This document shows positions 42,421-51,856 of a stretch of 64,000 nt of DNA, one piece after another. The notes below the pieces were generated by a model. The model had not been told where the DNA came from, made no database searches, and worked only from the letters and a program-made list of their open reading frames with translations. The DNA is taken from contig SXXL01000006.1 of NCBI GenBank assembly GCA_005789565.1, positions 1-64,000 of the forward strand, in the 5' to 3' direction. Every line of letters starts with the position of its first letter. Positions within the stretch are counted from its first letter, which is position 1. The DNA comes from Bacteroidota bacterium (GTDB taxonomy: Bacteria > Bacteroidota > Bacteroidia > Chitinophagales > Chitinophagaceae). Made by a program: the position numbers and the translations under genes.

Positions 42421-43301
42421 TGCATATCCGGATTGTTTGGATATTGTGTTTGTGCGCCGCTGCCGCTGCCGCCCAGCCTGACCTGAAAAAGGCCGGCAAA
42501 CAGTCCTTTACCTACAGCGAGGCGTCTGCGGTTCGGGAAAAACCGATTCGTGTTTGGTATTATAGTCCCACCGACCGCCCCGACACCCTCCCAATCGTGA
42601 TCATGCTGCACGGCGCCGAGCGCAATGCCTCCGGATACCTCGATAGCTGGATCCCCGTCGCAAACCTGCACCAGTATGTGGTGGTGGCGCCCGAGTTCTC
42701 CAAGGAGGATTATGCCGGTGCCGCCCGGTACAACCAGGGCAATGTATTTAGCGAGAAGCAGGATGCCTTTCTTCCGGCCTCGAAGTGGACATTCTCAGTG
42801 ATCGAACCCTTATTCGATTTTGTGCAGCAACAAACCGATAACGGATATCCGTGGTATTATTTGAGCGGACACTCGGCCGGCGCCCAGTTCGTACATCGGT
42901 TTTTGTATTTCGTGCCCAACAACCGGGCACAGCGCGTCATGATGGCGAATGCCGGCTGGTATACGTTGCCTGATGCACAACTTGAATTCCCGTTCGGACT
43001 GGCCCGCACCCCTGTACAGGCCGACCACCTGCAAATGGTTTTTAATAAAGAGGTATATCTGGTGTTGGGTGAATCCGATACGGATACGACCAGCGCCAAT
43101 TTTCAAAAGGGATCCGAATACAACCGTCAAGGCTTGAACCGGTACGAACGGGGACGAAACTATTTTTCCCACTGCACCAAGCGTGCAGCCGATCTGAATA
43201 CTCCCTTTCGGTGGAGATTGATCTCCTTGCCCGGTGTGGCACACTCCAATGCAGAGACCGCCAAGGCCGCCGGTGCACTTTTTAAAATGAATCTTCGGTA
43301 A
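42420..43301 (+). CDS. Exported alpha/beta hydrolase (PHB-depolymerase/esterase-like)
   Basis: 293 residues. Signal peptide ending AAAAAAQ, so periplasmic or surface located. It has an oxyanion-hole HG (MLHGAERN, H64), nucleophile Ser152 in the lipase box GHSAG, a likely acid in LVLGESDTDT and a catalytic His in GVAHSNAE. It resembles the LpqC / poly(3-hydroxybutyrate) depolymerase-like esterases. One-base overlaps with both susD and the symporter gene show tight coupling, so it probably hydrolyses the SusCD-imported substrate to something the symporter can carry. Esterase against a hydroxyacid ester is the most natural guess. Confidence 0.85.
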   Translation: MHIRIVWILCLCAAAAAAQPDLKKAGKQSFTYSEASAVREKPIRVWYYSPTDRPDTLPIVIMLHGAERNASGYLDSWIPVANLHQYVVVAPEFSKEDYAGAARYNQGNVFSEKQDAFLPASKWTFSVIEPLFDFVQQQTDNGYPWYYLSGHSAGAQFVHRFLYFVPNNRAQRVMMANAGWYTLPDAQLEFPFGLARTPVQADHLQMVFNKEVYLVLGESDTDTTSANFQKGSEYNRQGLNRYERGRNYFSHCTKRAADLNTPFRWRLISLPGVAHSNAETAKAAGALFKMNLR

Positions 43302-44533
43302 TGGTGAAGGGTATCAAAAATATTGTCTGCACACTTACCTTCTGGGTGCTCACCGCCATCTTCGCCGGGGCCTTGCTGGGGCATTTCTATCCGCAGATAG
43401 GCATGTCTATGGAGCCGCTGGGCAAACAATTTATCAATGTCGTCAAATGCTTCATCTACCCGATCATTTTCCTGACCATCGTGCTGGGCATCAGTAGCAT
43501 GAGCGATCTAAAACAAGTGGGTCGGGTAGGAGGGAAGGCCATTCTTTATTTTGAGATCGTGACCACCCTGGCGTTGTTGATTGGAATTGTAGTGGCCCAT
43601 TTCGTACAACCCGGTGCCGGCGTCGACACCGCATCGGTGACCCCGGTGTCATCAGTCGAAACCTATCAAAAAAGAGCGCAAGATTTTTCCTGGCTGCTCT
43701 TCCTCCGGGAGAACCTGACCATTCAGGTGCTGTTGTTCTCCATCGTCTTTGGCATTTGGCTAGGTCGATACAATCAAAAAGAACGCCTGATCAAGCCCCT
43801 GCAAATAGTCTCCCAATACGTATTCAAGGGATTACATATCGTGATGTATGCAGCCCCCATCGGTGCTTTTGGCGGCATGGCCTTCACGATCGGAAAATAT
43901 GGAATCGACACCTTGATCCCGCTAGCCAAACTGATGATCTCGGTCTACCTAACGATGGCGGTATTCATCCTGGTGGTTTTGGGAGGACTCTTACGATATT
44001 ATAAGATATCCATCTTTAAGTTCCTGAGCTTTATCCGAGAGGAATTGCTGATCGTATTGGGTACGAGCTCCTCGGAAGCTGCCCTGCCTTCGTTGATGGA
44101 AAAACTGGAGCGGATGGGTTGTCCGAAGCCGGTGGTGGGACTGGTCGTGCCGGCGGGGTATTCCTTCAACCTGGACGGCACCACGTTATACCTTTCCATG
44201 GCCATCCTCTTTCTGGCGCAGGCCTTTCAGGTCGATCTCTCATTTGAGCAAATGCTGTACATCACGGGCATACTCATGATCACCTCCAAAGGGGCCGCGG
44301 GTGTCACGGGCAGCGGGTTTGTAGTGCTGGCCTCTACGCTCACGGCGGTGCCGGTGATCCCGGTATACGGCCTGGCCTTGCTGCTGGGCGTCGATCGGTT
44401 CATGTCGGAAGCCCGTGCCATCACCAATTTCATCGGCAACGGGGTGGCGGCTGTTTTTCTGTCCAATCAGGAAAAAGTTTTCGATCGTGCAAAAATGGAA
44501 GAAGCCTTTACCACACATAAAACTCATTTATAA
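43301..44533 (+). CDS. Dicarboxylate/amino acid:cation symporter (DAACS, DctA/GltP type)
   Basis: 410 residues, inner-membrane carrier with re-entrant loops. Hairpin 1 has the serine-rich motif GTSSSEAALP, TM7 has GYSFNLDGTTLY, and TM8 has GVDRFMSEARAITNFIGNGVA. Members carry glutamate, aspartate or C4-dicarboxylates with Na+ or H+. The conserved Arg of the TM8 region that distinguishes dicarboxylate/aspartate carriers is present (DRFMSEARA). Its start overlaps the hydrolase stop (TAATG), placing it in the SusCD operon as the inner-membrane step. Confidence 0.93.
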   Translation: MVKGIKNIVCTLTFWVLTAIFAGALLGHFYPQIGMSMEPLGKQFINVVKCFIYPIIFLTIVLGISSMSDLKQVGRVGGKAILYFEIVTTLALLIGIVVAHFVQPGAGVDTASVTPVSSVETYQKRAQDFSWLLFLRENLTIQVLLFSIVFGIWLGRYNQKERLIKPLQIVSQYVFKGLHIVMYAAPIGAFGGMAFTIGKYGIDTLIPLAKLMISVYLTMAVFILVVLGGLLRYYKISIFKFLSFIREELLIVLGTSSSEAALPSLMEKLERMGCPKPVVGLVVPAGYSFNLDGTTLYLSMAILFLAQAFQVDLSFEQMLYITGILMITSKGAAGVTGSGFVVLASTLTAVPVIPVYGLALLLGVDRFMSEARAITNFIGNGVAAVFLSNQEKVFDRAKMEEAFTTHKTHL

Positions 44534-44559
44534 AACCCTTTTGATATTTCTTAAATCTA

Positions 44560-47500
44560 ATGAATATGTTCACCTCCTCCTCACTCCGTTTCCTCTGTGT
44601 TTTTCTGTTTGCTTTGTGGACCACCACGTCTACCCGGGCACAATCGGTGATCTTCTCCGAAAATGCAGGTGTGCCAGGGGCCACTACCTTGGTTAATGCC
44701 TATACCGGTTGGCAAAACTTTGGGGTCCTCACATTTACCAACGGGGGGCAACCCACAACGGCGGACGTACGCACCACCAACGCGTCTGCTGGATACACGG
44801 GAGCCTCCGGGGGAGGAAACGTTTTTTTTACGGGCGTAGGGAGTGTGGTGGTAGGATTTGCGATCGAGGGAATTAATGTAGCGAACTATGTCAACCTTTC
44901 CTTGGAGTATGCTTACCGGAAGGAGTCAGCTACCGCTTTTCCACCGTTTGCCGTCGATTATTGGAATGGCACTGCTTGGGTAACCCTCGCCAATACGGCC
45001 ACTAACTTATTCAACGAGGCGGCTACGGCTGCGGTTGGCTGGTATCCAGCGAAGACGTTGGCCCTGCCGGCTGCCGCACAAATAAATGGACTCAAGATCC
45101 GGTTTACCCGTACCGGAACCAATACCAATACCACGCGTATCGATGATATCGTGTTGAAAGGTATCGATGCGAGCGGACCCGTTATCATTCCCAACACTAC
45201 CAGCTTCAATGGATCATTTGGTGCTTACAACGTAGGTAGCTCTTCCCCTTCTTCCTCCTTCAGTATTCAGGGAGCGAATTTGGGTGGCAGTTTAACGGTG
45301 ACCCCGCCGGTGGGTTTCGAGATACGCACCGGGGCTAACCCATTCTCTGCCAATCCGCTCGTATTTACACCGTCGGGCGGTGCAGTTCCTCTGACTACGA
45401 TCGATGTTCGCTTCACGCCCACTACCTATGACCGGTTGGTTGGCAACGTCACCTGCGTGTCGGCCGGTGCCACCACCATCAATGTTCCCGTCAACGGCTA
45501 TGGTGCGGTCAAAAACATCGCGAGCGGAAACTGGAGTAATCCCACAACCTGGGAGGGGGGCGTGCTTCCAACAGCCACCAAAAATGTATATGTAAATAGC
45601 GCCTTTCCTGTTACGATCGATATTCCCAATGCCGAGTGTAAGACAATCGATTTCGATGCAGCTGGTAGCAGTGGCTTACTCATCATGGCCTCCAACACCA
45701 GTGCCCTGAATGTGTACGGTGATTTCAATTTGGGCAATACCTCCCAACTGGTTTTCAATACCTGGCCCGCCGGTGCGAAACTTCGGTTTTCCGGTAGCGC
45801 GGCCACGCAAATGATCAGTGGATTGAACACCAGTACGACCAATTCCGGCGGCATCATGGAATTAGAGGTGAATAAATCAGCCGGCAAACTCACAACCCAG
45901 GGAAACAATAGCAAGCTCACGATCGGTACCAGCCTGAATATCGTTTCGGGTACGTTCGAGTTGGGACTGGCCGACGATCTTTTCGGACGAGACCAAGCGG
46001 GTGCCAGTACACAACCCTCTATCACCGTTCAATCGGGTGGAACCTTCACGATCGTATCGAATGGTGCCTCCCAAATCAATGCCGGCAGCGCCTCAACCGG
46101 CGGTAAGATCGGAAAGATGACCCTCTATGGTACGGCAGAGCTCTCCACCACCAGCAGCGTGGGTCTGCAATTCAGCGACATCGATGTTGAATCGGGGGGC
46201 ATTCTTCGATTGATGCCAACTTGGTTTACCAGTAGCACCATTGCGTTCAATGCGGGCATCATCACGGTGAAGTCGGGCGGAACCCTTCGCTACTCCACCA
46301 CCAGCAACGTACTTTGGAATCCGGCAACCTCGGTAGTTATGAACAGCGGCAGTGTACTTAATATCACGACCACCACCTCACCTACCTTGCCCGTCACCTT
46401 CACTGATAATGGTGCGACGTGGCGATATAACTATGCCGGGAACCAAGATGGGGTAGGTATCAATGCCCGTGACATCAAGAACCTGGAACTGGCGGCCGGG
46501 GGCGTAAAAACCTTAGCTGCAGCGGCCATCAACATCACCGGAACCCTCACCTTGTCGGAGACCACCACCCTCGCATCGGGTACGGGTAGCCTGTCCTATG
46601 CAGCCAGTGCCACGCTTCAATACGGAAGCGCAACACAGGTCGATCCGCAAGTGACCTCCCCCAATGAATGGCCCGTTGCCGCCGGTCCCACGAATGTTCG
46701 CATTCAAAATGCCGGCGGCGTAACGCTGCTGAGCAACCGTTCCCTTACCGGAAATCTCGACCTGGTCAATGGTATCTTCTCTCTTGGAAACGAAAATTTC
46801 TTTACGGGTACAACCAGTGGTGCTTCATCCTCCAGCTATGTTTCGACGAGCGGAACGGGTAAGTTTTTCATCAACTCGGTAGGGGCAACCTCGGTCTTAT
46901 TCCCCGTCGGGAACGGTAGTTATACGCCTATCCTGATCCAAAACAACGGCACGGCGGATTATATATCCGTTTACGTAACAGCTATCCCACCCACCGGTGC
47001 CAATGTGCTCAGCAGCGTAAACCGTACTTGGTATATTGACGAGGGTACGCCTGGTGGAAGTGAGTTGGATCTGACTTTTCAATGGAACCTCGGGGAGGAA
47101 AATTTCAATTTCAACCGAGGTATGGTCACGGGCTATCGGGCGAACGATCTCATTGGCAGTGCCGGTCCGGCCGCCGGAACAGGCCCTTATACGAAAACAT
47201 TCAACGGGGTGACTACCCTGGGCGAATTCGGAGTCATCAACAGCCCCAACGATATTTCACTCAACGCTCTGGTGTCGCCCAGTACCGGTGGCTGTAAAAC
47301 TGCGACGGAGAGTGTCGTAGTGGCCATCAAGAACAACGGTACGTATCCGATCGATTTCAGCAAGAACAATGTTGTCGTAACCGTCACCGCAACCGGTGGA
47401 TACAGCAGCACACAAACTCTAAGCAGCGGAACGCTGGCAGCGAATGCCATTCGAAATGTAACCTTACCGGCTACCATCGATATGAGTGCCGGCGGGTCCT

Positions 47501-50370
47501 TTACGTTCAATGCGACGGCGACCATTGCCGGCGATGTGAATACACCCAATGATGTGTTGCCCTCGGTTACATTGACCGCTTCGGCTCAGCCCACGGCCAC
47601 GATCAACTATACCGGAACCCCCTATTGCGCGAGTGTCATAGGGGCACAGCCAGTCACGTTAACTGGCACCACCGGCGGAACCTTCAGTGCCGGAAGTGGC
47701 CTTACGATCGATGGTACCACCGGCGCAATCACTCCCTCGAGCAGTACCGCCGGGTCCTATACGGTCACCTATTCGATCGCAGCGTCAAACGGTTGCAACG
47801 CCGTGTCGGCTACCGCATCGGTAGTGGTCAATGCCTTGCGGGATGCCTCCTTCAATTATGGAGCGACCAACACATTCTGCCAGACCGGCACGAATCCATC
47901 TGCTATCATCACCGGAACGCCTGGTGGCATATTCACGTCCTCACCTGCGGGATTATCCATCGATGCGAACACCGGCGCAATCAATCTGTCCACCAGTGCA
48001 CTGAATAATTATACGGTCACCTATACGACACCGGGTCCCTGTGCTGAATCGGTCACCCTGAACATTGCCGTTAGCAGTGCACCCTCTGCCAACTTCAGCT
48101 ATGCGAGTACTGCCTACTGCACCAATGGCACCAATCCGCTTCCTGTATTTGGTACCGGTGCCAGTGGCGGGTTGTTCAGTGCCACCCCGGCTGGATTGGT
48201 ATTCGTGAGCACGTCCACCGGCGAGATCAATCTTTCGGCCAGTGCCCCTGGTACATATGTTCTGACCAATAGCATTCCGGCCGGTGGAGGATGTGCGGCT
48301 GCGACTGCTACGACCAGCGTGACCATTACATCCCTGCCGCAGGCGTCGATTGCTTATTCGAGTACCGCTTTCTGTGTGGCAAATACCACAGCACAATTTG
48401 TAACAATCACCGGAAATACAGGTGGCTCATTCAGTGCCTCCCCCGCCGGCTTATCCATCAATGCCACAACCGGATCGGTTCTTCCGGCAAGCAGTGCGCC
48501 CGGCACCTATACCATAAGCTATACCATTGCTGCGGCAAATGGCTGTGGCGCCGTAACGGCCAGCACCTCGCTCACGATCAATCCGCTGCCAACGGCCAAC
48601 GTCAGCTATGCCGGTTCTCCTTTTTGTTCTTCCGTAAACACCGTACAGCCTGTTACGCAAACCGGAACACTCGGGGGCACCTTCAGTGCTTCCTCTGCCG
48701 GGCTCAGCCTCGATGCCAGTACGGGTGCCATCATCCCATCGGCCAGTACACCCGGCACGTATACGGTCACCTATTCGATCGCGCCCTCTGGTGGCTGCTC
48801 GGCATTGAATGTGACAACACAGGTTGTTATTACTGCGGCTCCGAACGCCAGCCTGAGTTATACCGGCACTCCGTACTGTGCCTCCCTGACAACTGGGCAA
48901 AACGCTACTCTGACGGGCACCGGCGGCGGAACGTTCAGTGCCCCTACCGGACTTTCCTTGAACACCGCGACAGGTGCAATCATACCATCCAGCAGTACGC
49001 CGGGTACCTATACGGTCACCTATTCCATCGGTGCATCAGCGGGTTGTTCGCCCTATTCAACCACCGCTAATTTGGTGATCACCGCTGTACCCAATGCTTC
49101 GATCAGTTACACGAATAATCCGTTCTGCAATTCCTTGACCATCCCCCAGTCGATCACGTTGACAGGCGTAGGAGGCGGAACATTTAGTGTCCTTCCGGTC
49201 GGACTTTCCATCAACACGAATAGTGGCACCGTTCAGCCTTCTACCAGTGCGCCCGGTTCATACACGGTTAGTTACACCATTCCCGCCATCGCAGGATGCC
49301 CCACGCGCGACGTAACGACCCCGGTCACCATTACGGCAGCACCCGCAGCGACGATCAGTTATCCAAATGCCCCATATTGTCAAGGCGGCGGATTGGCGGC
49401 CGTCACTCGTGTCGGTACAGCCGGTGGAACCTTTAGCTCTACAACTGGACTATTTATCAATTCCGCTACCGGTGAGATCAACCTGAATACGAGTACGCCC
49501 GGTACCTATACGATCACCTACACGGTTGCAGCGGCCGGTGGTTGTTCGGCATTTAGTACTACCGGATCCATTACCATCAACCCATTATCTGTAGCTGCCA
49601 CCAGCGCCACTGTCACACCTTCTGCCTTCTGCGGCATGACGAACGTGACCTTGCGTACCATTGGTGGTACCCTGGCTCCTGGGGCAAGTTGGGTGTGGTA
49701 TAGTGGAAGTTGCGGTGGTACCCGCGTCGGTACCGGGGCTACCCTGGTCCTGTCCGGTGTCGCGGCCACCACGACCTTCTTCGTTCGGGCCGAAGGAGGT
49801 ACTTGCAGCAACTCCGGATGTGTCTCTACGACCGTTACCATCAATACAGTGCCCACCATACAGCTAGAGGTGTTGGGCGATACCAGTTTGCTGCCGGCTA
49901 AGACATGCACGCTGATCGGGGTAGCTACTCCCCTCAATGCCAGCAATCAATACGCCTGGTTCCTGAATGGTATCCAGGTTACGGGAGCGACAGGCTCCTC
50001 CTTGGTTGTGGATGTTGACAAGGTTGGGTTGTACACCGTTCGCGTCACCACCCCGAGTGGATGCAGCACGACCAGCGCCGCTCGTCGCATCACCGCGGCT
50101 GCGTCGACAAACGTCTGGGTCGCCCCGAACCCCAGCACGGGCCGCTTCCAAGTTCGTTTTTATAGTCGCGCCACTGTATTCAATTTCAAACGCACTTTAT
50201 TAGTATATGATACACGCGGTGTGCTTGTACATTCGGTTACTGTACCGGTAACTGGACCCTACAGCACCATTGAGGTTGACCTGACCGCTAAACCCCGCGG
50301 CATGTACTTCCTCTTCCTGCGAAAAGAGAATGAGGAGAAACTGGGCGCAGGACGGATCTTCCTGTATTGA
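44560..50370 (+). CDS. 1936-residue type IX-secreted repeat protein
   Basis: Signal peptide ending TTSTRAQ, a lectin/jelly-roll-like N-terminal region (residues 30-210), a choice-of-anchor-like segment (FTPTTYDRLVGNVTC), a beta-helix-like middle (300-900), eight repeats of about 83 residues (1011-1676), an Ig-like domain, and a C-terminal type IX sorting domain (VWVAPNPSTGRFQVRF to the end). Each repeat has a Cys near the start (Y/F-C) and one in a GC motif, with a conserved GGTFS..GL.I...TG.I core. It is probably a surface adhesin or matrix protein. No catalytic motif was recognised. It follows the symporter by 26 bases and is closed by a strong terminator. Confidence 0.88.
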   Translation: MNMFTSSSLRFLCVFLFALWTTTSTRAQSVIFSENAGVPGATTLVNAYTGWQNFGVLTFTNGGQPTTADVRTTNASAGYTGASGGGNVFFTGVGSVVVGFAIEGINVANYVNLSLEYAYRKESATAFPPFAVDYWNGTAWVTLANTATNLFNEAATAAVGWYPAKTLALPAAAQINGLKIRFTRTGTNTNTTRIDDIVLKGIDASGPVIIPNTTSFNGSFGAYNVGSSSPSSSFSIQGANLGGSLTVTPPVGFEIRTGANPFSANPLVFTPSGGAVPLTTIDVRFTPTTYDRLVGNVTCVSAGATTINVPVNGYGAVKNIASGNWSNPTTWEGGVLPTATKNVYVNSAFPVTIDIPNAECKTIDFDAAGSSGLLIMASNTSALNVYGDFNLGNTSQLVFNTWPAGAKLRFSGSAATQMISGLNTSTTNSGGIMELEVNKSAGKLTTQGNNSKLTIGTSLNIVSGTFELGLADDLFGRDQAGASTQPSITVQSGGTFTIVSNGASQINAGSASTGGKIGKMTLYGTAELSTTSSVGLQFSDIDVESGGILRLMPTWFTSSTIAFNAGIITVKSGGTLRYSTTSNVLWNPATSVVMNSGSVLNITTTTSPTLPVTFTDNGATWRYNYAGNQDGVGINARDIKNLELAAGGVKTLAAAAINITGTLTLSETTTLASGTGSLSYAASATLQYGSATQVDPQVTSPNEWPVAAGPTNVRIQNAGGVTLLSNRSLTGNLDLVNGIFSLGNENFFTGTTSGASSSSYVSTSGTGKFFINSVGATSVLFPVGNGSYTPILIQNNGTADYISVYVTAIPPTGANVLSSVNRTWYIDEGTPGGSELDLTFQWNLGEENFNFNRGMVTGYRANDLIGSAGPAAGTGPYTKTFNGVTTLGEFGVINSPNDISLNALVSPSTGGCKTATESVVVAIKNNGTYPIDFSKNNVVVTVTATGGYSSTQTLSSGTLAANAIRNVTLPATIDMSAGGSFTFNATATIAGDVNTPNDVLPSVTLTASAQPTATINYTGTPYCASVIGAQPVTLTGTTGGTFSAGSGLTIDGTTGAITPSSSTAGSYTVTYSIAASNGCNAVSATASVVVNALRDASFNYGATNTFCQTGTNPSAIITGTPGGIFTSSPAGLSIDANTGAINLSTSALNNYTVTYTTPGPCAESVTLNIAVSSAPSANFSYASTAYCTNGTNPLPVFGTGASGGLFSATPAGLVFVSTSTGEINLSASAPGTYVLTNSIPAGGGCAAATATTSVTITSLPQASIAYSSTAFCVANTTAQFVTITGNTGGSFSASPAGLSINATTGSVLPASSAPGTYTISYTIAAANGCGAVTASTSLTINPLPTANVSYAGSPFCSSVNTVQPVTQTGTLGGTFSASSAGLSLDASTGAIIPSASTPGTYTVTYSIAPSGGCSALNVTTQVVITAAPNASLSYTGTPYCASLTTGQNATLTGTGGGTFSAPTGLSLNTATGAIIPSSSTPGTYTVTYSIGASAGCSPYSTTANLVITAVPNASISYTNNPFCNSLTIPQSITLTGVGGGTFSVLPVGLSINTNSGTVQPSTSAPGSYTVSYTIPAIAGCPTRDVTTPVTITAAPAATISYPNAPYCQGGGLAAVTRVGTAGGTFSSTTGLFINSATGEINLNTSTPGTYTITYTVAAAGGCSAFSTTGSITINPLSVAATSATVTPSAFCGMTNVTLRTIGGTLAPGASWVWYSGSCGGTRVGTGATLVLSGVAATTTFFVRAEGGTCSNSGCVSTTVTINTVPTIQLEVLGDTSLLPAKTCTLIGVATPLNASNQYAWFLNGIQVTGATGSSLVVDVDKVGLYTVRVTTPSGCSTTSAARRITAAASTNVWVAPNPSTGRFQVRFYSRATVFNFKRTLLVYDTRGVLVHSVTVPVTGPYSTIEVDLTAKPRGMYFLFLRKENEEKLGAGRIFLY
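47590..49587 (+). repeat. Eight tandem ~83-codon repeats in the type IX-secreted protein
   Basis: Eight units of about 250 bases each. The first opens PTATINYTGTPYC, the last PAATISYPNAPYC. Units share PGTYTVTY and GC near the end. Protein similarity is stronger than DNA similarity, indicating age or selection rather than a recent expansion. Confidence 0.85.
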
Positions 50371-50390
50371 TCCCACTCTCAAACAATCCA

Positions 50391-50421
50391 AAGCCGGGTC
50401 AGTCTGACCCGGCTTTTGTTT
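50391..50421 (+). terminator. Intrinsic terminator after the type IX-secreted protein gene
   Basis: AAGCCGGGTCAG and CTGACCCGGCTT form a 12-base near-perfect stem with a very short loop, followed by TTTTGTTT. It ends the SusCD-DctA-adhesin region and precedes the racemase gene. Confidence 0.85.
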
Positions 50422-50433
50422 AACTTGTAGTCT

Positions 50434-51813
50434 ATGAAAAAACAGTTTTTCGCCTTCCTTCTTCTTTTTGTCGGTTCTGCTTCCGCCCAAGCACCCATCG
50501 GGGTGTTTGATTCGGGAACAGGCGGACTCACCGTACTCGAAGCCATCCTCAGCCTCGATGCCTTTAATAATCGCACCGGTAAACCCGGCGCCGACGGAAA
50601 AAAAGACTTCGCCAACGAATCTTTTCAATACCTCGCCGATCAGGCCAACATGCCCTATGGAAACTATGCCGGGGAGAACAAAACCGACCTACTGAAGGAA
50701 AATATTTTTCGATGCATGGATTTTTTACGGGGACAAACCTTTCAAACCCGACTGGATGGTCGGTGGAACCCTCAACGCAAAGCACCTGTAAAAATGCTGG
50801 TGCTGGCCTGTAATACGGCAACGGCTTATGCCTTAAATGATATTCGGGATCGGGTACGCTCGGATAAACCTGGCCGTCCTGTCATCGGCGTGATCGACGC
50901 CGGTTCCAAGGCCGCGTTGTTACACCAGCAAAAAAACTCCGGCACCATCGGCGTTTTTGCCACCGCCGGCACTGTGGCCTCCGACGGCTACCCGCGTACC
51001 CTTCGAAGAATGGCCACCGATTACGGATTAAAGGATCTTTCCATCGTGAGCCAGGGCGGATTCGGATTGGCCGAGAGTATCGACCGCGATTGGAGTTTTT
51101 ATGCCGATACCCTTACGCGTACACGCGCCGATTATAAGGGCCCCTCGCTACAACATAAAAATTATCCGATTCGTCCCGAGCTGATGCAAGTCTATCGTTT
51201 TGATACCACGGACCACCGGCTACTTTGTGAATACGACGATCAAGGACGCTGTACGGAGATACAATTAAATGATCCCGTCAACTACACACGCTACCACTTG
51301 GTAAGCCTGTTGGAAAAAATGCTGGCCGAAAAATTCATTCGTCCCCTCAACACCCTGATCCTGGGCTGCACCCATTATCCGTACATGCGTGATACGATTC
51401 GAAATGTATTAAAGGAGTTGTATAACCATCAAGAGAAGGGGGTATATGTATATCGTTCGGTGCTGGCGCCTGTTGTGGAATTGATCGATCCCTCCGTCGA
51501 AACCGCCAAAGAAGCCTACGTTGCCCTGCGCAAACAGCACTTGGAGAATCGCAAAGCCCTGTCTTTCTCCAATGCCTACCCGCGGGCGGAGTTTTTCATC
51601 ACCGTTCCCAACATCGACGAGCCGTCGGTACAATTGCAACCCGATGGTTGGTTTACCTATGAATATAAATATGGGCGCCAACCCGATCCCGCTCGCCAGG
51701 ATGTGCAGGTTGTTCCCTTCGATCGAACCAACGTTTCGGAAGCAACCTACAACCGATTCAAGACCGCCCTTCCCGCCGTGTATACGTTGCTTTTGAAAGC
51801 GGTCTTTCCATGA
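50434..51813 (+). CDS. Exported glutamate/aspartate racemase-family protein
   Basis: 459 residues. Residues 1-19 are a clear signal peptide (ending SASAQ) directly in front of the racemase opening IGVFDSGTGGLTVL. Both catalytic cysteines are present: C126 in LACNTATAYAL and C312 in ILGCTHYPYM. Cytosolic MurI is about 265 residues; the extra length lies in the 45-115 and 200-290 regions and a C-terminal extension of about 100 residues. Export rules out the normal cytosolic role of supplying D-Glu for peptidoglycan and suggests processing of extracellular D- or L-Glu/Asp compounds. It is transcribed after a strong terminator, likely as its own unit. Confidence 0.85.
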   Translation: MKKQFFAFLLLFVGSASAQAPIGVFDSGTGGLTVLEAILSLDAFNNRTGKPGADGKKDFANESFQYLADQANMPYGNYAGENKTDLLKENIFRCMDFLRGQTFQTRLDGRWNPQRKAPVKMLVLACNTATAYALNDIRDRVRSDKPGRPVIGVIDAGSKAALLHQQKNSGTIGVFATAGTVASDGYPRTLRRMATDYGLKDLSIVSQGGFGLAESIDRDWSFYADTLTRTRADYKGPSLQHKNYPIRPELMQVYRFDTTDHRLLCEYDDQGRCTEIQLNDPVNYTRYHLVSLLEKMLAEKFIRPLNTLILGCTHYPYMRDTIRNVLKELYNHQEKGVYVYRSVLAPVVELIDPSVETAKEAYVALRKQHLENRKALSFSNAYPRAEFFITVPNIDEPSVQLQPDGWFTYEYKYGRQPDPARQDVQVVPFDRTNVSEATYNRFKTALPAVYTLLLKAVFP

Positions 51814-51856
51814 TGTTCCTTTTGATCGCCGAACTTACCTCCGGCCCGATACGCTA

